Origin: Dehalococcoidia bacterium
Lineage (GTDB): Bacteria; Chloroflexota; Dehalococcoidia; SHYB01
DNA length: 37,337 bases
NCBI GenBank assembly: GCA_009693015.1
Contig: SHYB01000021.1
Span: 1-37,337, forward strand
Reading direction: 5' to 3'
Each line of letters begins with the position of its first letter. Positions within the stretch are counted from its first letter, which is position 1. The position numbers were made by a program, and so were the translations under genes. The notes beneath the pieces are model-generated. The model was not told the DNA's origin. It saw nothing but the letters and a program-made list of their open reading frames with translations, and searched no databases. Shown here one piece after another: positions 8,220-14,940 of the stretch.

Positions 8220-9098
8220 CTAGCGGCGCGCGCTGGCCTGCACAGCCTCGCACACGGCCTGGACGGCGGCGTAATCGCGCTTGCCGCCTTTGAGGATGGG
8301 CGGGACGAGGTAGAAGGCGCGGCAGCCGGCGTTCTGTAGCTCATGGATGGTCTGGAGGGCGAGGTCCACGCCGCTGCGCCCCTGGGCGAGATCGCGCTGC
8401 ACCCAGGAGGGCACCTCGCCGAAGACCACGCCGTCGCGCACCATGATATTGATGCCCCAGAAGACGGGGGCAGTCAGCGGCGCGCCCGTCTCCTCCTGGA
8501 AGCGCTGGAGCAATGCGCGGGCGGGCGCGGCGTCATAGATGGACTGGGTGATGAAGTAGTCCGACCCCGCGGCGAGCTTCTTCGCGGCGAGCCTGGCCTC
8601 GCGGCCCACCTCGCGGGTGGGGTCCATGATCGTGCCCACGCAGAAGTTGGTGGGCGCGGACAGCTTCTTGCCCCTGAAATCTATTCCCTGGTTCATCTGC
8701 TTGATGGCGGTCACCAGTTCCGTGGGGCGAAAATCGGCCACCGTCTCAATCGTGTCGCGGTCATGTATGTTGAAGTCGTCGCCCTTGACCACGAGCACGT
8801 TCTCCAAGTCAAGCGCCTGCGCGCCCAGCAGGTGCATCTGCACGGCGAGGCGGTTCATATCGCGCGTGGCGATGTTGCAGATGACGTCCTTGCGCAGGTG
8901 CCACTTCAGGGTGGCGGCGGCGGCGACGGTGTCCATGCGCACGGACTGGCCGGGGCTGTAGGCCACGGAGAAGAAATCCACGTCCAGCCCGGCGGCGGAC
9001 TGGGTAAATCGGGGGTTGCCGCTGCGCGGCGGGGAAAGGTCGCAGCAGAGCAGCGGGGGCGCAGTATTTTGGGCAAAACGCTCGGTTACGGTAGCCAT
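8220..9098 (-). CDS. Methylenetetrahydrofolate reductase-like protein
   Basis: A 292-residue TIM-barrel flavoprotein of the MTHFR family, expected to interconvert 5,10-methylene- and 5-methyl-tetrahydrofolate or a related carrier. Family landmarks: TLKWHLRKDVICNIATRDMNR (about 64-84), the LENVLVVKGDDF segment after the second turn, NFCVGTIMDPTREV, and YFITQSIYDAAPARALLQRF. The N-terminus (LLCCDLSPPRSGN) is less standard than the usual EFFPP start, so a divergent substrate or electron donor is possible. No convincing ribosome site precedes the ATG. It is divergent from the GWTDGLPVVP gene across a control region holding a perfect palindrome. Confidence 0.85.
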   Translation of the reverse strand: MATVTERFAQNTAPPLLCCDLSPPRSGNPRFTQSAAGLDVDFFSVAYSPGQSVRMDTVAAAATLKWHLRKDVICNIATRDMNRLAVQMHLLGAQALDLENVLVVKGDDFNIHDRDTIETVADFRPTELVTAIKQMNQGIDFRGKKLSAPTNFCVGTIMDPTREVGREARLAAKKLAAGSDYFITQSIYDAAPARALLQRFQEETGAPLTAPVFWGINIMVRDGVVFGEVPSWVQRDLAQGRSGVDLALQTIHELQNAGCRAFYLVPPILKGGKRDYAAVQAVCEAVQASARR

Positions 9099-9134
9099 GG
9101 GGGTGGGTCTGGACTTCGTTTTTCTTCAGGCGCA

Positions 9135-9152
9135 CCTATGGTGCACCATAGG
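9135..9152. promoter_or_regulatory. Perfect 18-base palindrome, candidate operator
   Basis: CCTATGGTGCACCATAGG is a perfect palindrome in the divergent region between the MTHFR-like gene and the GWTDGLPVVP gene. It lies about 10-27 bases downstream of the predicted MTHFR transcript start and about 80 bases upstream of the other. A dimeric regulator binding here could repress the first gene and act on the second. Confidence 0.6.
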
Positions 9153-9168
9153 AGTGGACACTGGAAGG

Positions 9169-9174
9169 ATTGTA
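9169..9174 (-). promoter_or_regulatory. -10 element of the MTHFR-like gene
   Basis: TACAAT on the minus strand, about 70 bases before the start codon, with no good -35. The palindrome at 9135-9152 follows it. Confidence 0.4.
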
Positions 9175-9188
9175 CCATGCGCCTTTCG

Positions 9189-9217
9189 TTGACACCTGCG
9201 TGCCTGCCCGCTACTCT
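9189..9217 (+). promoter_or_regulatory. Sigma70-type promoter of the GWTDGLPVVP gene
   Basis: TTGACA (9189-9194), a 17-base spacer and TACTCT (9212-9217), with an AGGAGGG ribosome site about 17 bases further on. A near-consensus promoter. Confidence 0.65.
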
Positions 9218-9245
9218 CCCAGGCACCGAGTCCAGGAGGGCTGTT

Positions 9246-10271
9246 ATGGCGGAGCATACGCTTTCTTCACCGGAGCACCGCGTTGACCTGGCGGAGGCCA
9301 TCGAGTTCTACTACGAGCAGGGGTGGACGGACGGCCTGCCGGTTGTCCCCGCCACGCCGGAACGGGTGCGCCTGTTTCTGGACGCGGCGCGCAGGGCGCC
9401 TGGCGACGTGGTGGGCACGGTGCCGACGCGCGGGCGAACGATCACCGCGGAGAAGGTGGCGGTCAACGCCGTACTGGCGGGGTGCAAGCCGGAGTATATG
9501 CCGGTGCTGCTGGCGGCGATTGAGGCGATGACGGTGCCGGAGTTCAACTGGCATGGGTCGCTGGCGAGCACGATGGGGTCGGCGCCGATGATCGTGGTGA
9601 GCGGGCCGGTGGCGGAGCGCATCGGCATGAACGGCGGGGTCAATGTGTTTGGGCCGGGCAATCGCGCCAACGCCACGATCGGGCGGGCGGTGCGCTTGAT
9701 TATCATCAACGTCACGGGCGGCACGCCGGGGCTGCTGGATCGCGCTACGCTGGGCCACGGGGGCAAGTACAGCATGTGCTTTACGGAGAACATGGAGCAC
9801 AGTCCCTGGGAGCCGCTGCACGTGCAGCGGGGTTTCTCGCCGGAGGAGAGCGCGGTGACGGCGATGGCGGTGCAGGGGCCGCATCAGCTGGGCGACCACG
9901 CCAGCAACACGCCGGAGATGCTGCTGGATATATTCGCCCAGCACATGAGCGTGTACGGCGCAGGCCACGGTGAGTTCGCCGTAGTTATTTCGCCGGAGCA
10001 TGCGCTGGTGTTCCGCAACGCGGGGTGGAGCAAGCGCCGGGCGGCGGAGTACCTCTACAGGGCGGCGATCTCCCGCGTCAGCGAGCGGAGCGCCATCGGA
10101 GGCGCCGCGGGGCAGGGGCAGCAGGCGCAACCGCCGAAGAACGTGGTGGCTACGGCGGACGGCCTGATGCTGCTGGTGGCGGGCGGCGATGCGGGAGGGT
10201 TCTCCAGCCTGATACCGACGTGGGCAGGGGGGAAGATCTCGCGCTCGGTGACGCGGAAGGTGCAGGGCTAG
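9246..10271 (+). CDS. Conserved protein with GWTDGLPVVP signature, function unknown
   Basis: A 341-residue protein with no signal peptide. The N-terminus carries YYEQGWTDGLPVVPATPERV (about 22-41), followed by AVNAVLAGCKPEYMPVLLAAIEAM, then a Gly/Asn-rich core (NGGVNVFGPGNRANATIGRAVRL), GKYSMCFTENMEHSPWEPLHVQRGF, and a C-terminal domain with VISPEHALVFRNAGWSK. I recall this as a conserved family found near UGSC-type selenoprotein/thiol genes in many environmental bacteria, but I cannot name its reaction. The start follows AGGAGGG and a good promoter; the frame is open far upstream but that part is shadow. Its stop codon shares a CTAG with the convergent gene. Confidence 0.8.
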   Translation: MAEHTLSSPEHRVDLAEAIEFYYEQGWTDGLPVVPATPERVRLFLDAARRAPGDVVGTVPTRGRTITAEKVAVNAVLAGCKPEYMPVLLAAIEAMTVPEFNWHGSLASTMGSAPMIVVSGPVAERIGMNGGVNVFGPGNRANATIGRAVRLIIINVTGGTPGLLDRATLGHGGKYSMCFTENMEHSPWEPLHVQRGFSPEESAVTAMAVQGPHQLGDHASNTPEMLLDIFAQHMSVYGAGHGEFAVVISPEHALVFRNAGWSKRRAAEYLYRAAISRVSERSAIGGAAGQGQQAQPPKNVVATADGLMLLVAGGDAGGFSSLIPTWAGGKISRSVTRKVQG

Positions 10272-11023
10272 GCCAGGTCGCGGATTTCGCGGTCGAGGCG
10301 CTCCACGGCCATATAGTCTTCGTTGCACAGTTTGTAGCAGCGGTCGAGGCGCAGGGAGGCGAGGGCGCGGCCGCGGTCGCCAGGGAGGGCGGCGGCCTCC
10401 ACCAGGGCAGGCGCCTGGTATTTGGCGGGGAGCCGCGCCGCGAGGGCCTGCATTTCCCGCACCGTCTCATCGCGCAGGGAGGCGCTGGCGCTTTCCACGG
10501 CGTAACGCAGCTTGCCCAGCAGCTTGCCCATCGCCGCGATCTTGTCGCGGTCGCTCATCAAGCTGTACACCACGTCATCCACGGTATCGGACGCCGCGGC
10601 GGGCAGGGCTTGGGCGGCGACAGCAGCGGCTGGGGCCAGATGCTGCATCGCCTCTTTGTACACACTGGCGTAGGACTGGGAGGCCTCCGTGACCAGCATG
10701 AGCATGGCCTGGACGTCTGTGGCGTCCACCGTGCCCAGCGCCAGCAGGTCGTCATCGCGGGCTTCGGCGAGGCGGCGCAGATGCTCCAGGCTGGGCACGG
10801 GCTCAGGCACGGGCGGGAGGGGGACGGCGGCGATATCGCCCATGTCCGGCAGGCCCAACTTGCCGGCGAACATGGGGGGCATGTACTTGCCCAGGTCTAT
10901 GGCGATGGGGGGTACGACGAGGTAGGCGCCGAGAATCTGGTCCGGCGCGTCGCGGTTTCGGACGTAGGCCAGGGCATGGCCCTTGGGCGCGTCGCGGTCT
11001 CCTCGCTCGAAGTCAAGCAGCAT
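10268..11023 (-). CDS. Hypothetical protein with long helical C-terminal region
   Basis: A 251-residue soluble protein that I do not recognise. It begins MLLDFERGDRDAPKGHALAYVRN with strand-forming residues up to about 70 (GAYLVVPPIAIDLGKYMPPMF), then a Pro-rich link (VPLPPVPEPVPS) and an alpha-helical half that may form a bundle (SLEHLRRLAEAR to the end). The start at 11023 is preferred to an ATG at 11068 because an extended -10 (TGCTATCAT, 11075-11067) overlaps the latter. The predicted transcript would begin near 11060. It converges on the GWTDGLPVVP gene with shared stop codons. Confidence 0.72.
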   Translation of the reverse strand: MLLDFERGDRDAPKGHALAYVRNRDAPDQILGAYLVVPPIAIDLGKYMPPMFAGKLGLPDMGDIAAVPLPPVPEPVPSLEHLRRLAEARDDDLLALGTVDATDVQAMLMLVTEASQSYASVYKEAMQHLAPAAAVAAQALPAAASDTVDDVVYSLMSDRDKIAAMGKLLGKLRYAVESASASLRDETVREMQALAARLPAKYQAPALVEAAALPGDRGRALASLRLDRCYKLCNEDYMAVERLDREIRDLA

Positions 11024-11066
11024 TGCGTCCCCGTGAGATTTGCGAGAGTGGGATATGGCAAGGGCC

Positions 11067-11075
11067 ATGATAGCA
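11067..11075 (-). promoter_or_regulatory. Extended -10 promoter
   Basis: TGC-TATCAT on the minus strand. It overlaps a possible ATG at 11068, so the downstream ATG at 11023 is the likelier start of the hypothetical gene. Confidence 0.5.
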
Positions 11076-11334
11076 CCGGCGGCCCGTGGGGAGAAAAGTC
11101 ACAACTGGGTAACAAACGCGAGCGGCGCAAGGAGAATCGCTTGCCCCTGCCCGGCGGCGCTCCTACCTTAGGCCCATGGCCTTTCTGACGCGCACAGGAC
11201 TCCTCGCCATTGCGCTGACGCTGTACCTGGCGTAACGCCCCGCGTTTTTCGTGAATCACTAGGCGGGGCCGTTTCCCTGCGGGCGTCTGGGCACTCTGCG
11301 CCGCGCGCCTGGGCCGTGGCTGGGCGTCCTGCCT

Positions 11335-13068
11335 CTAGTTGTCCACCACCGGTAGGACGATGTGCGATGGGCGGGATGCATCGTGGTACACCGTTTGTAA
11401 GGCAGGGCGCATCTCCGTTGCCTCAGCGAGCACGCCGCCGGTGTTGGGATGGCGGTCGAAGCGGGGGAAGTTGCTGCTGGCGATCTCCACGCGGATGCGG
11501 TGCCCCTTCTTGAACAGGTTGCTCGTCCCCAGCAGGTCAATGGTGAAGGCATAGGGGACGCCGGGCTTGAGCATTTCCGCCTTGTGCATGCCGTTGCGGT
11601 AGCGCGCACGCAGGATGTTGTCCGCCAAGTTCATGGCGAAGCCCGTGGGGGAGACGTCCACCAGCTTGGCGGTGAAGTCAGTGTCTTCCGCGCTGGATGA
11701 GGCCCACAGCGTGACGCTGAGGGGGCCGGTGACTTCCATGTCTTTTTCCAGCGGCGGTGAGGTGTACACCAGGATATCGTCGCGGAGCTCCACGCCGCGC
11801 TGGTCGTAGGCGCCGCCGCGTGTGAAGACGGCGCCGCCGCGGGTGGGCACGGGACGGCGAGGGTCGTAAAGGAAGGTATCGGGCGGCTCGGCGGTGGGGG
11901 GACGAGTGTCCAGGAGGCCATCGCCGTTGGAGGTGTTGGCGCGGCCCAGGCTGTGGAGATGCCAGGCGACGTATTTTGTCCCCGGCAGGGGCCAATCGGC
12001 GGCGGTGCGCCAGCGGTGCGCGCCCAGGGTGAAGATGCGCACGGGAGGGCCATCGAGCACGCCGTTTTTTTCGCCCTTGAGCCAGTAATCGAACCAGCGG
12101 ATGGCCTGGCCGTCGAGGTCGTTTGCCGCGCCGAGGGACTGCATGCCGAAGGGCACCTCGCCCTGGATGGGGCCGAAGAGCGGCGTGGTGTGGGACCAGG
12201 GTCCGATGATGAGCCGCTGCCCGCTGCGGGCATCTGGCGACCCGCCGCCGGCGCGCATGCCGGTGTAGTTTTGCAGCGTGCCGCGCAGGAAGAGGTCGAA
12301 CCAGCCGCCGACGTTGAGCGCGGGGACGGTGATGCCGGCGTGGTGGCGGGCGATATTGATGCGCTCCCAGTAGTCGCTGCGCTCGGGGTGGGCGAGCCAA
12401 TCGCGGTAGTAGGGGGCGATGCCGGGATCGGTGATCACCGGGGCATTGCTGAGAGGCACCATGGCCATGGTCTCCGCGGGGGAGTCAATGTGCTGGAGGA
12501 AGCGCTGCGTGAGGGCGGCGCGTTCCTTGGGGTCGAGCTTGAGGCGTTGCGCGCCGGCGAGGGCGAGGTTGCCCAGCGTCCAGGTGAGGTTGAACTCCAG
12601 GAGGAACGCGCCGCCCTGATAGGTCCAGCCATCGTAGTAATCGGACGCGGTGACGGAGGGGACGATGGCGGCGAGGTGGGGTGGTCGCGCGGCGGCGGCG
12701 AGCCATTGGGTTGCGCCGACGTAGGAGGGGCCGAACATGCCGATCTTGCCGGTGCTCCAGGGCTGTGCCGCGGCCCACTCCACGCTATCGTAGCCGTCGT
12801 TGATCTCCTGGAAGAAGGGGTTGAAGTCGCCATCGGAGGAGAAGCGCCCGCGGCAGTCTTGCAGCAGCACGCAGTAGCCCGCGGCGGCAAAGCGCACCGC
12901 GGAGTTGCCCATGCCGTTGGCCATGGACTTGTTGTAGGGGGTGCGTGAGAGCAACGTGGGGTAGCGGCCGTCTTTCTGGGGGCGATAGAGATCGGCGCGA
13001 AGGATCGTGCCGTCGCGCATGGGGATTTCCAGGTTGGGGAGGATGACCACCGGCTGGTGCACGAACAT
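11335..13068 (-). CDS. CocE/NonD-family hydrolase (X-Pro dipeptidyl-peptidase S15 fold)
   Basis: A 577-residue serine hydrolase. The N-terminal alpha/beta domain begins with the family opening IPMRDGTILRADLYRP, has DCRGRFSSDG, and carries the nucleophile Ser115 in GPSYVG. The remaining triad candidates are the Asp in GWFDLFLRG and the His in GPWSHT. The C-terminal jelly-roll domain (about 390-577) contains VTGPLSVTLWASSSAEDTDFTAKLVDV, FKKGHRIRVEIASSNFPRFDRHPNTGG, all family signatures. Relatives cleave acyl esters, amides or beta-lactam-derived esters. AGGAG precedes the ATG at 13068; the longer reading to 13491 runs through the control region and an opposing gene. No signal peptide is seen. 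Confidence 0.92.
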   Translation of the reverse strand: MFVHQPVVILPNLEIPMRDGTILRADLYRPQKDGRYPTLLSRTPYNKSMANGMGNSAVRFAAAGYCVLLQDCRGRFSSDGDFNPFFQEINDGYDSVEWAAAQPWSTGKIGMFGPSYVGATQWLAAAARPPHLAAIVPSVTASDYYDGWTYQGGAFLLEFNLTWTLGNLALAGAQRLKLDPKERAALTQRFLQHIDSPAETMAMVPLSNAPVITDPGIAPYYRDWLAHPERSDYWERINIARHHAGITVPALNVGGWFDLFLRGTLQNYTGMRAGGGSPDARSGQRLIIGPWSHTTPLFGPIQGEVPFGMQSLGAANDLDGQAIRWFDYWLKGEKNGVLDGPPVRIFTLGAHRWRTAADWPLPGTKYVAWHLHSLGRANTSNGDGLLDTRPPTAEPPDTFLYDPRRPVPTRGGAVFTRGGAYDQRGVELRDDILVYTSPPLEKDMEVTGPLSVTLWASSSAEDTDFTAKLVDVSPTGFAMNLADNILRARYRNGMHKAEMLKPGVPYAFTIDLLGTSNLFKKGHRIRVEIASSNFPRFDRHPNTGGVLAEATEMRPALQTVYHDASRPSHIVLPVVDN

Positions 13069-13103
13069 GCGCAGGCTCCTGGCGAAAGGGATAGGGCGGC
13101 ACC

Positions 13104-13109
13104 ATGATA
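13104..13109 (-). promoter_or_regulatory. -10 element of the CocE-type hydrolase
   Basis: TATCAT on the minus strand about 36 bases before the ATG at 13068, without a recognisable -35. Confidence 0.35.
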
Positions 13110-13177
13110 CGCGGTGGGGGCAAGGGGGCACAGCGAGAGGAGAATTGGGCGATGTGGTGCGAGGGGGCGTCGCGGGA

Positions 13178-13183
13178 TAGAAT
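13178..13183 (+). promoter_or_regulatory. -10 element of the small unknown gene
   Basis: TAGAAT, 48 bases before the ATG at 13231, with no clear -35. It is divergent from the CocE-type hydrolase promoter. Confidence 0.4.
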
Positions 13184-13230
13184 GGGCGGCATGAGGACGC
13201 TAGGGGATGCGCCGGCGGGCGAGGAGAGCT

Positions 13231-13527
13231 ATGCCAAGGGGCGATATAGCGCTGGTGAAGCTGGCGGCAGGCGCGCCGGGGATACGTCGCGTATGGGACG
13301 ACGGCCCGCAGCAGGCGTTGGTGTGCCATGAAGAGGCGTGGCAACGCTGGCAGCGGGAGGGCGTGGCGCCCGTGTGTCAGCACATGCGTCGCGACCATGT
13401 GTTCCGCCCCAACGAGCCTCTGGCGCGACGGCTGGACCACGCGGCGCGGCTGGCGCAGGCGGGCGATGCCGCCGCCGCAACGCAGTTGCAACGGCTGTGG
13501 AGAGAAGCGGCGGCGTTCTACCCCTAG
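13231..13527 (+). CDS. Small hypothetical protein
   Basis: A 98-residue protein of unknown function. It is basic and aromatic-rich, with LVCHEEAWQRWQREG and CQHMRRDHVFRPNEPLARRLDHAARLAQAGDAAAATQLQRLWREAAAFYP; the last 45 residues look helical. Cys43 and Cys60 (approximate positions) with nearby His residues could bind metal, but there is no known motif. GAGGAGA lies 4-10 bases upstream of the ATG and a TAGAAT -10 is at 13178. Its stop codon shares CTAG with the convergent LLM gene, which supports it as a real gene end. Confidence 0.6.
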   Translation: MPRGDIALVKLAAGAPGIRRVWDDGPQQALVCHEEAWQRWQREGVAPVCQHMRRDHVFRPNEPLARRLDHAARLAQAGDAAAATQLQRLWREAAAFYP

Positions 13528-14561
13528 CGGAATGCGGGGAAGACGTGCTGTCCCAGGAGCCGCGTGCTTTCCATCTGCCCCGGCAGCACCTGCGGGATGA
13601 TGTGGTTGGTGGCCCCGGCGCCGGCAAGCTCACGCAGGCCGGCGATGCAGTCCTTGGGCGAGCCGGTGATGACGAAGCGATTGGCCAGCCAGTTCTTGAT
13701 GCCGGTGCTTTCCAGCAGGCGGGCGTTGTCTGTCAGGCCGTCCGGCCCCGGCTTGCCGATAAGATGTTCGCCCCATTTATAGCCGCGCTCCATGACGTGG
13801 ATCTTCTCCTGCACGTCCTTGGGCGCTTCCGCGAGGATGGAGGGGGCGGCGTAGCTGTGCGCGGCGTGGCCCGCGAGGTAATCGCGCATCATGTCCACGC
13901 CCGCCTCCCGCGAGGGGGCGACGACGACGCGGGTGAGGAACCAGATTTGCATCTCGCTCATGTCGCGGCCCACGGAATCGCAGCCGGCGCGTATCTGGCC
14001 CAGCAGCTTGCGGATGACCTCGGCGCTGGTGACGCCGCCGCCGACGATGACGCCGTCAGCGACGCGGCCGGCGAGGGCCAGGCCCTTGGGGCCGCGCGCG
14101 CCGATGAACACCGGCACCCGCGATGGCCCCCACTGGATGCGCACGGAGCGCCCGCGGTAGGAGACGGTCTTGCCCGCGGTGAGGCCCTGCACGGCGCGGA
14201 CGTACTCTTCCAGATCGCTCATCCTGGCGGCTTTCAGCCCGCCGTTGCGCAGCGCGGAGAGGCCGGTGGCGATGCCGAGATAGGCGCGCCCCCCGCTGTA
14301 GTCCTGGAGGGTGGCGATGGCGCTGGCGGTGACGCCGGGATCGCGGGTGACGGGGTTGGTGACCAGCGAGCCGAACATGGCGCGTTTGGTGTGCACCGCG
14401 GTGAGGGTGAGGACGACGTACAGCTCGTTCCACAGCTCCTGGCCATCGCCGTAGCCCAGGATGTCGGGGTCATACTCCTCGGCCACCTTGAGCCACGCCA
14501 GATAGTCGCTGAGCTTGGTGGACGGACGGCCCAGGCCGAGCCGCACTTTCGGTGTCGCCAT
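13524..14561 (-). CDS. LLM-class F420-dependent oxidoreductase (methylene-H4MPT reductase-like)
   Basis: A 345-residue luciferase-like protein. It begins KVRLGLGRPSTKLSDYLAWLKVAEE, has VVLTLTAVHTKRAMFGSLVTNPVTRDPGVTASAIATLQDYSGGRAYLGIATG (about 52-103) and VFIGARGPKGLALAGRVADGVIVGGG (about 152-177), all typical of the F420-binding reductase branch. AGGAGG precedes the ATG, and a strong promoter (TTGACA, 17 bases, TACGCT) lies upstream. Residues 240-300 form an extended insertion relative to the shorter LLM protein at 684. Substrate unknown; F420 use is family inference. Confidence 0.9.
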   Translation of the reverse strand: MATPKVRLGLGRPSTKLSDYLAWLKVAEEYDPDILGYGDGQELWNELYVVLTLTAVHTKRAMFGSLVTNPVTRDPGVTASAIATLQDYSGGRAYLGIATGLSALRNGGLKAARMSDLEEYVRAVQGLTAGKTVSYRGRSVRIQWGPSRVPVFIGARGPKGLALAGRVADGVIVGGGVTSAEVIRKLLGQIRAGCDSVGRDMSEMQIWFLTRVVVAPSREAGVDMMRDYLAGHAAHSYAAPSILAEAPKDVQEKIHVMERGYKWGEHLIGKPGPDGLTDNARLLESTGIKNWLANRFVITGSPKDCIAGLRELAGAGATNHIIPQVLPGQMESTRLLGQHVFPAFR

Positions 14562-14595
14562 GCTGGTGCCTCCTGCGCGCGATGCGATGGGGCGG

Positions 14596-14624
14596 AGCGT
14601 ATGCGGAGCGGGATGCGGTGTCAA
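14596..14624 (-). promoter_or_regulatory. Sigma70-type promoter of the second LLM gene
   Basis: On the minus strand TTGACA (14624-14619), 17-base spacer, TACGCT (14601-14596), 35 bases before the start codon. Among the best -35/-10 pairs in the window. Confidence 0.65.
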
Positions 14625-14654
14625 TGGCGCGTTTGCCGCTGCACGCGACGGCGG

Positions 14655-14660
14655 GTATGA
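14655..14660 (+). promoter_or_regulatory. -10 element of the selenoprotein gene
   Basis: TATGAT about 28 bases before the ATG at 14689, followed by AGGAGG at 14674-14679. Weak -35. Confidence 0.4.
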
Positions 14661-14688
14661 TGACGCCAGAAGCAGGAGGCTAGCGACG

Positions 14689-14940
14689 ATGGCCGACAAG
14701 CCTGAGTTCCAGATCGTCTATTGCACGGAGTGAGGCTATCTGCCTGACGCCGTCAGTATGACGGAGAAGATTCTCAAGGAGTTTCACCGCACGGTGGGCA
14801 AGGCCAGCCTGGTGCCGGGAGACCGCGGCGCGTTCGAGGTCTCCATCAACGGCGCGGTGGTGTTCTCCAAGCTCAAAGAGGGACGCTTTCCCAGCATCGG
14901 CGAGTTGCGCGCCGCCGTCCGCGCGGCGACGCAGGGCTAG
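14689..14940 (+). CDS. SelW/Rdx-family selenoprotein (in-frame UGA read as selenocysteine)
   Basis: An 83-residue thioredoxin-fold selenoprotein of the SelW/SelT/SelH (Rdx) family, expected to be a thiol-dependent redox protein in the cytoplasm. Reading the TGA at 14731-14733 as Sec gives VYCTEUGYLPDA, the family CxxU redox motif (Cys12, Sec15) after the first strand, then EKILKEFHRTVGKASLVPGDRGAFEVSINGAVVFSKLKEGRFPSIGELRAAV, which matches the family through to its end. AGGAGG lies 9 bases before ATG 14689, upstream of the UGA, so translation must cross it. A SECIS-like hairpin lies at 14750-14764. Standard gene callers would start at 14758 and lose the active site. The stop shares CTAG with the convergent nuclease gene. 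Confidence 0.88.
14750..14764 (+). promoter_or_regulatory. Candidate bacterial SECIS hairpin
   Basis: CCGTCA / GTA / TGACGG forms a 6-base-pair stem with a three-base loop that starts with G. The loop begins 22 bases after the UGA, within the spacing described for bacterial SECIS elements. A competing stem CTGAC/GTCAG (14744-14756) overlaps it. Confidence 0.55.

Noticed and set aside
11176-11235. A 19-residue hydrophobic ORF (MAFLTRTGLLAIALTLYLA)
   Set aside because: No ribosome site or promoter that fits and no known family; chance is likely.
13274-13276. Another in-frame UGA recoding candidate near the small unknown gene
   Set aside because: No CxxU or other redox motif and no family match around any TGA there; only 14731 has support.
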